Shown piece by piece: positions 55,742 through 64,000 of a DNA stretch of 64,000 nucleotides; the stretch's first letter is position 1, and the number at the start of each line of letters is the position of its first letter. The stretch is taken from the NCBI RefSeq assembly GCF_001499905.1, contig NZ_LQIS01000052.1:1-64000 (forward strand). Reading direction: 5' to 3'. The notes beneath the pieces were generated by a model. That model ran no database searches. It was not told where the DNA came from and was given only the letters and a program-made list of their open reading frames with translations. Both the position numbers and the translations under genes were made by a program. Source of the stretch: Mycobacterium sp. GA-1285 (GTDB lineage Bacteria; Actinomycetota; Actinomycetes; Mycobacteriales; Mycobacteriaceae).

Positions 55742-58408
55742 ATGCTGTCCCAGCAGTACGACGCGGTCTGGCGCTGGATCGACTGGCCGGACCGCAAGGG
55801 CAAGGCCGACACCGGGATCGACCTGGTGGCGCGGAATCGGGACACCGGCGAGTACACGGCGATCCAATGCAAGTTCTACGAGCCGACCCACACGCTGGCG
55901 AAAGGGGACATCGACTCGTTCTTCACCGCCTCCGGGAAGGCACCCTTCACCAATCGGGTGATCATCTCCACGACTGACCGCTGGGGCAAGAACGCAGAGG
56001 ATGCTCTGGACGGGCAGACGATCCCGGTGCAGCGGATCGGTCTGGCCGAGATCGCCGAGTCGCCGATCGACTGGGATATCGCGTGGCCGCAGGGCGACCT
56101 CCACGTGGATCTGACGCCGGCCAAGCGTCACGGCACCAGGCCGCATCAGGACCAGGCGATCGACGCGGTGTTCCGCGGCTACGCGGTCGGTAGCGACCGC
56201 GGCAAGCTCATCATGGCGTGCGGCACAGGCAAGACGTTCACCGCGCTCAAGATCGCCGAACGCACGGCCAGCGAGAACGGCGCCAGCGCACGGGTCCTCT
56301 TCCTCGTGCCGTCGATCTCGCTGCTGAGCCAGACTTTGCGCGAATGGACGGCGCAGAGCGAGTTGGATCTACGCGCATTCGCGGTGTGTTCGGACACCAA
56401 GGTGTCGCGCTCGGCTGAGGACTTCAATGTCCACGACGTGCCGATCCCGGTCACCACCGACCCGCAGGTGCTCGTGCACGAGATGCAACACCGCAAGCGG
56501 GCTCAGGGTCTGACGGTGGTTTTCAGCACCTACCAGTCGTTGCCGGTGGTCGCCGAGGCCCAGGGTTTGGGTGTTGACCCGTTCGACCTGGTGATCTGCG
56601 ACGAGGCCCATCGCACCACCGGCGTGACGATGTCGGGGGAGGACCCGTCGAATTTCGTGCGGATTCACGATGCCGCCTACATCAAGGCGACCCGTCGCCT
56701 CTACATGACGGCCACGCCGCGCATCTTCGACGAGAACGTCAAGGACAAGGCAGACGAGCACTCCGCCGAACTCGTCTCGATGGACGACGAACTCACCTTC
56801 GGTCCGGAGTTTCACCGGCTGACCTTCGGTGAGGCGGTCGAGCGCGGACTGCTCACCGATTACAAGGTGATCGTGTTGACGGTCGATGAGTCGGTGATCG
56901 CACCACGCCTGCAGCAGGAGCTCGCCGGCCACGCTCACGAACTGATGCTGGACGACGCATCCAAGATCGTCGGTTGCTGGAATGCACTGGCCAAGCGGGC
57001 CGGCACCAGTCCCGACGGCACCGGATTCGCGCCCGACGAGCCGCCGATGCGGCGCGCGGTGGCCTTCGCCAAGGACATCGCCACGTCGAAGCAGATCGCG
57101 GAGATGTTTCCGAAGGTTGTCGAGGCGTATCGCGACCTGCTCGAGGAGCAGGAGAACGACGGCCAGCCGGTCGACGACACGAACCGTGACTTGAGCTGCG
57201 TGGCACGCCACGTCGACGGGACCTTCAACGCGTTGGAGCGCAACGCGGAGTTGTCATGGCTGAAATCCGTTGTCGCCGAGGGTGAATGCCGGATATTAAG
57301 CAATGCGCGCTGCCTCTCGGAGGGCGTCGACATGCCCGCGCTTGACGCGGTGCTGTTCTTGCATCCGCGCAACTCGATCGTCGACGTCGTGCAGTCCGTG
57401 GGTCGGGTCATGCGCAAGTCGACCGAAAAGGACTACGGCTACGTCATTTTGCCGGTGGCGGTGCCGGCGGGAGTCGAGCCGTCAGCGGCGTTGGCCGACA
57501 ACAAGCGGTTCAAAGTCGTGTGGCAGGTGCTCAACGCGCTGCGTTCCCACGACGAGCGCTTCGACGCAATGGTCAACAGCATCGCGTTTAACAGCGCCGC
57601 CGGTAAGAAGACCGGTGAGGGCACGGAGAAGCTACTCGGTGCCCATATCGGGCCCACCATCGAAGATCCGGGACCGGCGGCGGGCGAAACGGAATCGGCC
57701 GATGGCGGTGTCGCGACGCAGATGGCGCTGTTCTCGTTGTCGAAGTGGCAAGAGGCGGTGTATGCCCGCATCGTCGATGCGGCCAGCCCGTTCCGTTTCG
57801 TGGTTCTCGACGATCCGATCCAGGCTATGGACCCGTCCAAGATCGACGGATTCCTCGACGTGCTCACGGGTCTGGCCAACGACCGGCAGGTCATCGTGTT
57901 CACCCACGACGACCGGCTGCCGGCCGCGATTCGGCGGTCGAAGGCACCCGCCCGCGTCGTCGAAGTCACCCGCGGCGCCAATTCGGCCGTCACCGTCACC
58001 GAAGCAAGCAGGCCGGCCAAACGACTGCTCGATGACGCCTATGCGATAGCAGCCGACGAAGCCGTTCCCGATGCCGTCAAGAATGCAGCGGTCCCGGTGC
58101 TGTGCCGTGAGGCGCTGGAGGCGGCGGCATGGGATGTCTACAGCTCGAAAGCGTTGAGCCAGGGGCAGTCTCGCACGGAGATCGAAGATGCCTGGGAAGA
58201 GGCGGCAACCCTGAGGAAGCGTCTCGGCCTTGCCCTGGCTGCCGGTGAGGACACCGTCGTCGACAAGTGGTTGGCCGGTGGCTCCGCGCGCCGCCTCACG
58301 ATGGCAGTGATCCGCAAAGGCACCCACGGGAGCGAGGTGCAGGACTACAAGTTCGTAGTGAACCAGGCACGGCTTGCGGCCGGAGATCTGATCGGGGCGT
58401 CGGCGTGA
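55742..58408 (+). CDS. Type ISP-like restriction nuclease-helicase fused to an AAA/SMC-like ATPase C-terminus
   Basis: The 888-aa frame starts in the Mrr-type nuclease domain (Asp27 in TGIDLVARN; QCK at 42-44, residues ~15-120). The SF2 translocase follows: Walker A GTGKT 161-165, DEAH 287-290, YMTATPRIF, and motif VI QSVGRVMR 551-558. Up to ~residue 675 (MALFSLSKWQEAVYARIVD) it follows Type ISP restriction-modification polypeptides. These normally continue with a coupler, methyltransferase and target-recognition domain to ~1600 aa. Instead it runs into FRFVVLDDPIQAMDP (Walker B-like) and VIVFTHDDRLP, the end of an AAA/SMC-type ATPase lacking its Walker A half. No methyltransferase is present. 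Activity is doubtful. Confidence 0.8.
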   Translation: MLSQQYDAVWRWIDWPDRKGKADTGIDLVARNRDTGEYTAIQCKFYEPTHTLAKGDIDSFFTASGKAPFTNRVIISTTDRWGKNAEDALDGQTIPVQRIGLAEIAESPIDWDIAWPQGDLHVDLTPAKRHGTRPHQDQAIDAVFRGYAVGSDRGKLIMACGTGKTFTALKIAERTASENGASARVLFLVPSISLLSQTLREWTAQSELDLRAFAVCSDTKVSRSAEDFNVHDVPIPVTTDPQVLVHEMQHRKRAQGLTVVFSTYQSLPVVAEAQGLGVDPFDLVICDEAHRTTGVTMSGEDPSNFVRIHDAAYIKATRRLYMTATPRIFDENVKDKADEHSAELVSMDDELTFGPEFHRLTFGEAVERGLLTDYKVIVLTVDESVIAPRLQQELAGHAHELMLDDASKIVGCWNALAKRAGTSPDGTGFAPDEPPMRRAVAFAKDIATSKQIAEMFPKVVEAYRDLLEEQENDGQPVDDTNRDLSCVARHVDGTFNALERNAELSWLKSVVAEGECRILSNARCLSEGVDMPALDAVLFLHPRNSIVDVVQSVGRVMRKSTEKDYGYVILPVAVPAGVEPSAALADNKRFKVVWQVLNALRSHDERFDAMVNSIAFNSAAGKKTGEGTEKLLGAHIGPTIEDPGPAAGETESADGGVATQMALFSLSKWQEAVYARIVDAASPFRFVVLDDPIQAMDPSKIDGFLDVLTGLANDRQVIVFTHDDRLPAAIRRSKAPARVVEVTRGANSAVTVTEASRPAKRLLDDAYAIAADEAVPDAVKNAAVPVLCREALEAAAWDVYSSKALSQGQSRTEIEDAWEEAATLRKRLGLALAAGEDTVVDKWLAGGSARRLTMAVIRKGTHGSEVQDYKFVVNQARLAAGDLIGASA

Positions 58409-58752
58409 CCGACCGCGCAGCGCTGCTGGACTATGCCGACGACGTGCTCGACGGTGCGGTGCCGCTCGGGGCACGCGGGCCCCGCACGGCGGCGCTGCTG
58501 GCGCGGTGCGCGCTGGAGAACTGGCTCGACGAGCAGAGTGCGACGTGGTCACCACTTGGCGACCACCGGCCGACGACGATCTCGAAGCTCGTCGTGTTGA
58601 GGACCCGCCACGACGACGTCGGTGAGCGCGCCAAGCGGCTGTGGTATTCGCTTAGCCGCGCATGCCACCACCACGCCTACGAACTGCAGCCGTCGGCGTT
58701 CGAGATCAGGCGGCTGGTCGCCGAGGTCCGCACCCTCGACGGCCGCGGATGA
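58405..58752 (+). CDS. Small helical protein downstream of the ATPase remnant (possible HEPN-like)
   Basis: The 115-aa protein starts with GTG overlapping the fused gene's stop (GTGA), so it is translationally coupled to it. The sequence is helical (RAALLDYADDVLDGAVPLG, AALLARCALENWLDEQ) and ends SLSRACHHHAYELQPSAFEIRRLV. RACHHH satisfies R-x4-H, the catalytic motif of HEPN ribonucleases, and the size fits, but this is weak evidence. It was probably the partner of the intact ATPase before the fusion. Otherwise unknown. Confidence 0.68.
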   Translation: MTDRAALLDYADDVLDGAVPLGARGPRTAALLARCALENWLDEQSATWSPLGDHRPTTISKLVVLRTRHDDVGERAKRLWYSLSRACHHHAYELQPSAFEIRRLVAEVRTLDGRG

Positions 58753-58758
58753 ACCATG

Positions 58759-59085
58759 TCAGGTTCCGCGGCGTCCGACGATCAAATCCTTGATCTCGGC
58801 AAGGCTCTCGTCGACCGAGCGGAAACGTGCGTTGGTTTCCTGGCGGAAGTCGGCCAACTGTGATTCGACACCGTCCAGCCTGGATTCGACGCGACCAAGC
58901 CTGGATTCGACGCGGCCAAGCCCGGATTCGACGGTGTCGAGCTTCGTTTCTACGGTCACCAGGCGAAGGGAATGCTCGCGCTGGTTGGCGCCCAACGCGT
59001 TGACGGCCGCCAACACCGCCCGATAATCGGCGCGCGATGCTTCCAGTGCCGCAACCCGCGCTTCGAGGTCATCCAACGTCGCCAC
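58759..59085 (-). CDS. Coiled-coil protein, paralogue B flanking the restriction cassette
   Basis: The 108-aa paralogue of the 55152-55436 protein shares LEARVAALEASRADYRAVLA and the ANQRE boundary and a closely similar tail (RFRSVDESLAEIKDLI). It has extra heptads (VESGLGR, VESRLGR, VESRLDG, VESQLAD) from a 21-bp tandem repeat. It ends 6 bp from the convergent small helical gene. Function unknown; a scaffold or oligomerisation role is possible. Confidence 0.75.
   Translation of the reverse strand: MATLDDLEARVAALEASRADYRAVLAAVNALGANQREHSLRLVTVETKLDTVESGLGRVESRLGRVESRLDGVESQLADFRQETNARFRSVDESLAEIKDLIVGRRGT
58858..58941 (-). repeat. 21-bp tandem repeat in the coiled-coil gene
   Basis: Four copies with 21-bp period start at 58858, 58879, 58900 and 58921. 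The middle ones share CCTGGATTCGACGCG, and the first and last are more degenerate. Each codes one heptad of the coiled coil on the minus strand, so copy-number change would lengthen or shorten the rod without a frameshift. Confidence 0.8.
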
Positions 59086-59209
59086 GCAATTACTCTAAGT
59101 CGGCCGATCAGGTTCACGCGCGGGTAGCGACCACGGCTGTGGATAGCAGCTGCGGTTCGGCGGCCTCATACTGGGAATACGAAGCCGACCATCTGCGTTA
59201 GGACCCGAC

Positions 59210-59575
59210 GTGGCTACCCAAGACATCACCGCCGAGCAATTCAACGACACCATCAACGACAACGAGATCGTGCTGGTGGATTTCTGGGCGTCGTGGTGTG
59301 GCCCGTGTAAGGCATTCGCCCCGACCTTCGCGGCGTCCTCCGAGAAACATCCCGACGTGGTGTTCGCCAAGGTCGACACCGAGGCCGAGCAGGCACTGGC
59401 AGCGGCCGCCGACATCCGGTCCATCCCCACGCTGATGGCGTTCAAGAAGGGCAAGCTGGTGTTCAACCAGGCCGGCGCGTTGCCGCCGGCGGCCCTCGAA
59501 GAGCTGGTGCAGCGGGTCAAGGACTTCGACATCGACGCCGCGATCGCCGCGCAGAACAACGGCCAGCCAGAGTGA
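59210..59575 (+). CDS. Thioredoxin
   Basis: The 121-aa thioredoxin has the active site WASWCGPCKAFAP near residue 30, IPTLMAFKKGKLVF with the cis-Pro, and the normal fold length plus a short acidic tail. It reduces protein disulfides using thioredoxin reductase. It corresponds by neighbours to Rv1471 (named trxB1 in M. tuberculosis). The start is GTG. echA12 follows 26 bp later. Confidence 0.93.
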   Translation: MATQDITAEQFNDTINDNEIVLVDFWASWCGPCKAFAPTFAASSEKHPDVVFAKVDTEAEQALAAAADIRSIPTLMAFKKGKLVFNQAGALPPAALEELVQRVKDFDIDAAIAAQNNGQPE

Positions 59576-59601
59576 CGCCCCGCACGCGATAGCGTGCATG
59601 G

Positions 59602-60438
59602 GTGAGCGAGCACGCACAGACCGAGCAGAGCAACTTCGTCCTCGTCGACCGGCCACGGCCCGGCGTCGCTTTGGTGACGCTCAACCGCCCCGAACGGATG
59701 AACTCCATGGCGTTCGACGTCATGGTTCCACTCAAGAAGGTCCTCGACGAGCTGACCTACGACAACTCCATCCGGGCGGTCGTGCTCACCGGCGCGGGGC
59801 GCGGATTCTCCTCGGGCGCCGATCACAAGTCGGCAGGCTCCGTCCCGCACATCGACGGCTTGACCCGGCCGACGTTCGCGCTGCGCTCGATGGAGGTCCT
59901 CGACGACGTCATCCTCGCCCTGCGCAAGATGCATCAGCCGGTCATCGCGGCGGTCAACGGCGCCGCGATCGGCGGGGGCCTGTGCCTGGCGCTGGCCTGT
60001 GACATCCGCGTGGCCGCCGACGACGCCTACTTCCGCGCGGCCGGCATCAACAACGGCCTGACCGCAAGCGAACTGGGGCTGTCGTATCTGCTTCCGCGCG
60101 CCATCGGCACGTCACGGGCCTTCGAGCTGATGCTGACCGGCCGTGACGTCGACGCCGCCGAGGCCGAACGCATCGGCCTCGTCTCGCGCGCGGTACCCGG
60201 CGACGACCTGCTCGCGGTTTGCTACCAGATGGGGGAGCGCATCGCGGCGTTCTCCCGGCCCGGAATCGAGTTGACCAAGCGCACACTTTGGAGTGGACTG
60301 GACGCCGGTAGCCTGGAAGGGCATATGCAAGCCGAGGGCCTCGGACAACTGTTCGTCCGTTTGCTCACCGCCAACTTCGAAGAAGCGGTGGCAGCGCGCG
60401 CCGAAAAGCGAGCCCCGATCTTCACCGACGACAAGTAA
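59602..60438 (+). CDS. echA12: Enoyl-CoA hydratase/isomerase family protein EchA12
   Basis: The 278-aa crotonase-fold protein has GVALVTLNRPERMNSMAFDV, the oxyanion-hole GAGRGFSSGADHK, and AVNGAAIGGGLCLALACDIRVAADDAYF. Active-site acidic positions around the helix after GITNNGL-like ELGLSYLLPRAIG differ among family members, so the exact reaction (hydratase or isomerase) is uncertain. It is part of the thioredoxin-echA12-ABC-F series, as in M. tuberculosis. Confidence 0.9.
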   Translation: MSEHAQTEQSNFVLVDRPRPGVALVTLNRPERMNSMAFDVMVPLKKVLDELTYDNSIRAVVLTGAGRGFSSGADHKSAGSVPHIDGLTRPTFALRSMEVLDDVILALRKMHQPVIAAVNGAAIGGGLCLALACDIRVAADDAYFRAAGINNGLTASELGLSYLLPRAIGTSRAFELMLTGRDVDAAEAERIGLVSRAVPGDDLLAVCYQMGERIAAFSRPGIELTKRTLWSGLDAGSLEGHMQAEGLGQLFVRLLTANFEEAVAARAEKRAPIFTDDK

Positions 60439-60450
60439 GGACTGCACAGC

Positions 60451-62079
<1,629 letters not shown>

Positions 62080-62173
62080 TCCAGTACGCGGAGTGTTCGG
62101 TCAATCTCAAGCCTGGTGTGTAACCGCTTTCTCCGCTGGGTACCCGTCGGGGCATCCAAGCGGGGAGGTGCTG

Positions 62174-62365
62174 ATGAAGAAGCTGGACAAGTCGAGAGAC
62201 CAGTTGCTCAACGAGTTGCGGACTGCTTACGAGGGTGGCGCAAGCATCCGCACTCTGGTGGCGTCCACGGGACGCTCGTACGGTTCCATCCACAGCATGC
62301 TGCGCGAGTCGGGTACCACGATGCGCAGCCGTGGGGGACCGAACCACCGCAGCAGGCGCCGCTAG
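62174..62365 (+). CDS. Small helix-turn-helix protein (Rv1473A-like)
   Basis: The 63-aa basic protein MKKLDKSRDQLLNELRTAYE, with GASIRTLVASTGRSYGSIHSMLRESG, forms one helix-turn-helix followed by an Arg-rich tail (MRSRGGPNHRSRRR). It resembles the DNA-binding half of resolvase-like or Lsr2-interacting small regulators. GGGGAGG 7 bases upstream supports ATG at 62174. It overlaps the convergent TetR gene by 4 bp at the stop codons. Confidence 0.85.
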   Translation: MKKLDKSRDQLLNELRTAYEGGASIRTLVASTGRSYGSIHSMLRESGTTMRSRGGPNHRSRRR

Positions 62366-62955
62366 TCGCCCTGCCGCACGGTCTCTTTGTCGCGTCGCTG
62401 CCGCAGGGACGCCTCGACCAGGTCCAGTACGGCACTGAGCTTTTCGGGATCGTCGCCCGACGCCAAACGTGCGACCAAGCCATCGAGGACGAGGTCGAGA
62501 TAGGTCTGGAGCACGGCGCTGGGAACGTCGTCGCGCAGTCGGCCCGCCTGCTTCTGCATGCGGAGCCGCTGAGTCGTGGCGGCCGACAGTTCGGCGGATC
62601 GCTCCGCCCAACCCCGGTGAAAGTCCGGATCGTTACGCAGCTTTCGCGCGATCTCGAGACGAGTGGCCAGCCAGTCGAACTGGTCTGGCGCGGCCAGCAT
62701 GTCGCGCATGACCTGCACCAGCCCCTCGCGCGCAGCGACATCGGCCATGCGCTCGGCGTCCTCACGGGCCAGTTCGAAGAACAGCGTGTCCTTGTCCCGG
62801 AAGTGGTGGAAGATGGCGCCGCGCGACAGCCCGATCGTCTGCTCGAGCCGCCGCACGGTCGCCTTGTCGTAGCCGTACTCCGCGAAACACCGGCGGGCGC
62901 CGTCGAGGATCTGCCGACGACGCGCCGCCAGGTGGTCGTCGGTGACCCGGGGCAA
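62362..62955 (-). CDS. TetR family regulator next to aconitase
   Basis: The 197-aa TetR protein has its HTH at residues ~12-60 (ARRRQILDGARRCFAEYGYDKATVRRLEQTIGLSRGAIFHHFRDKD) and a helical ligand domain. It lies 20 bp after acn on the same strand. By position it matches Rv1474c and corynebacterial AcnR, a repressor of acn. The start is a TTG with AAGGGA about 10 bases upstream, since no ATG or GTG lies at the conserved N-terminus. Confidence 0.9.
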   Translation of the reverse strand: MPRVTDDHLAARRRQILDGARRCFAEYGYDKATVRRLEQTIGLSRGAIFHHFRDKDTLFFELAREDAERMADVAAREGLVQVMRDMLAAPDQFDWLATRLEIARKLRNDPDFHRGWAERSAELSAATTQRLRMQKQAGRLRDDVPSAVLQTYLDLVLDGLVARLASGDDPEKLSAVLDLVEASLRQRRDKETVRQGD

Positions 62956-62975
62956 CGCGGTTGTCCCTTCTTCGG

Positions 62976-64000
<1,025 letters not shown>

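Overview
The window is high-GC DNA from the main chromosome of a mycobacterium, most likely a rapidly growing Mycolicibacterium-type species. The gene order fmt-rsmB-rpe-ribD, P55/lprG, ribC, ribBA-ribH, uvrC-rapZ-yvcK-whiA, gap-pgk-tpi-secG, tkt-tal-zwf-opcA-pgl, ctaB, qor, ctaA, mptB, sufRBDCSUT, thioredoxin, echA12, ABC-F, acn follows the Mycobacterium tuberculosis Rv1406-Rv1475c block as I remember it. Several accessory insertions, a ppc gene and the absence of PE/PPE genes argue against the tuberculosis complex. There are many GTG starts, 1-4 bp gene overlaps and one very probable leaderless GTG start.

Layout. 1-4.6 kb: a LemA-like protein, then formyl-Met-tRNA synthesis, 16S rRNA methylation, pentose-phosphate epimerase and ribD. 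4.6-7.6 kb: an accessory block with an FtsX-type permease, an ABC ATPase fused to a cyclic-nucleotide-binding domain, a DJ-1/PfpI protein and a possible 53-aa gene. 7.6-13.4 kb: the lprG-P55 lipid export/efflux pair and the riboflavin genes. 13.4-20.8 kb: a GNAT acetyltransferase, a gamma-glutamyltranspeptidase lipoprotein, then uvrC-rapZ-yvcK-whiA. 20.9-29.4 kb: small secreted or orphan proteins around gap-pgk-tpiA-secG, then PEP carboxylase. 29.4-32 kb: a coiled-coil protein, a 13E12-type HNH protein and an F420/deazaflavin-type oxidoreductase. 32-38.4 kb: an overlapping oxidative/non-oxidative pentose-phosphate operon on the minus strand. 38.6-47 kb: haem O/A synthesis, quinone oxidoreductase, a TetR/DAPG-hydrolase-like cassette, a DrrAB-like exporter and MptB. 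47-54.4 kb: the SUF iron-sulfur operon, with an intein in SufB. 55-59.1 kb: a restriction-derived accessory cassette. 59.2-64 kb: thioredoxin, EchA12, ABC-F, a small HTH protein, a TetR repressor and the 3' part of aconitase.

Most unusual points. (1) The 55.1-59.1 kb cassette lies between two paralogous coiled-coil genes in the same orientation. It encodes a Type ISP-like restriction polypeptide (Mrr nuclease plus SF2 translocase). Its methyltransferase half is absent, and the chain continues in frame into the C-terminal half of an AAA/SMC-like ATPase. The N-terminal segment is detached by a one-base frameshift. A 115-aa protein with an R-x4-H motif overlaps its end. (2) SufB carries a complete LAGLIDADG intein after residue 140. 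Further downstream, a roughly 330-bp stretch of the extein is written in AT-rich, locally rare codons and covers the site where, from memory, the M. tuberculosis SufB intein sits. (3) Three 32-bp repeats between the DrrA- and DrrB-like genes form a chain of ATGA-coupled 11-codon minicistrons. (4) A divergent TetR/hydrolase pair shares two near-palindromic operators. No rRNA, tRNA, CRISPR array or intact insertion sequence was seen.
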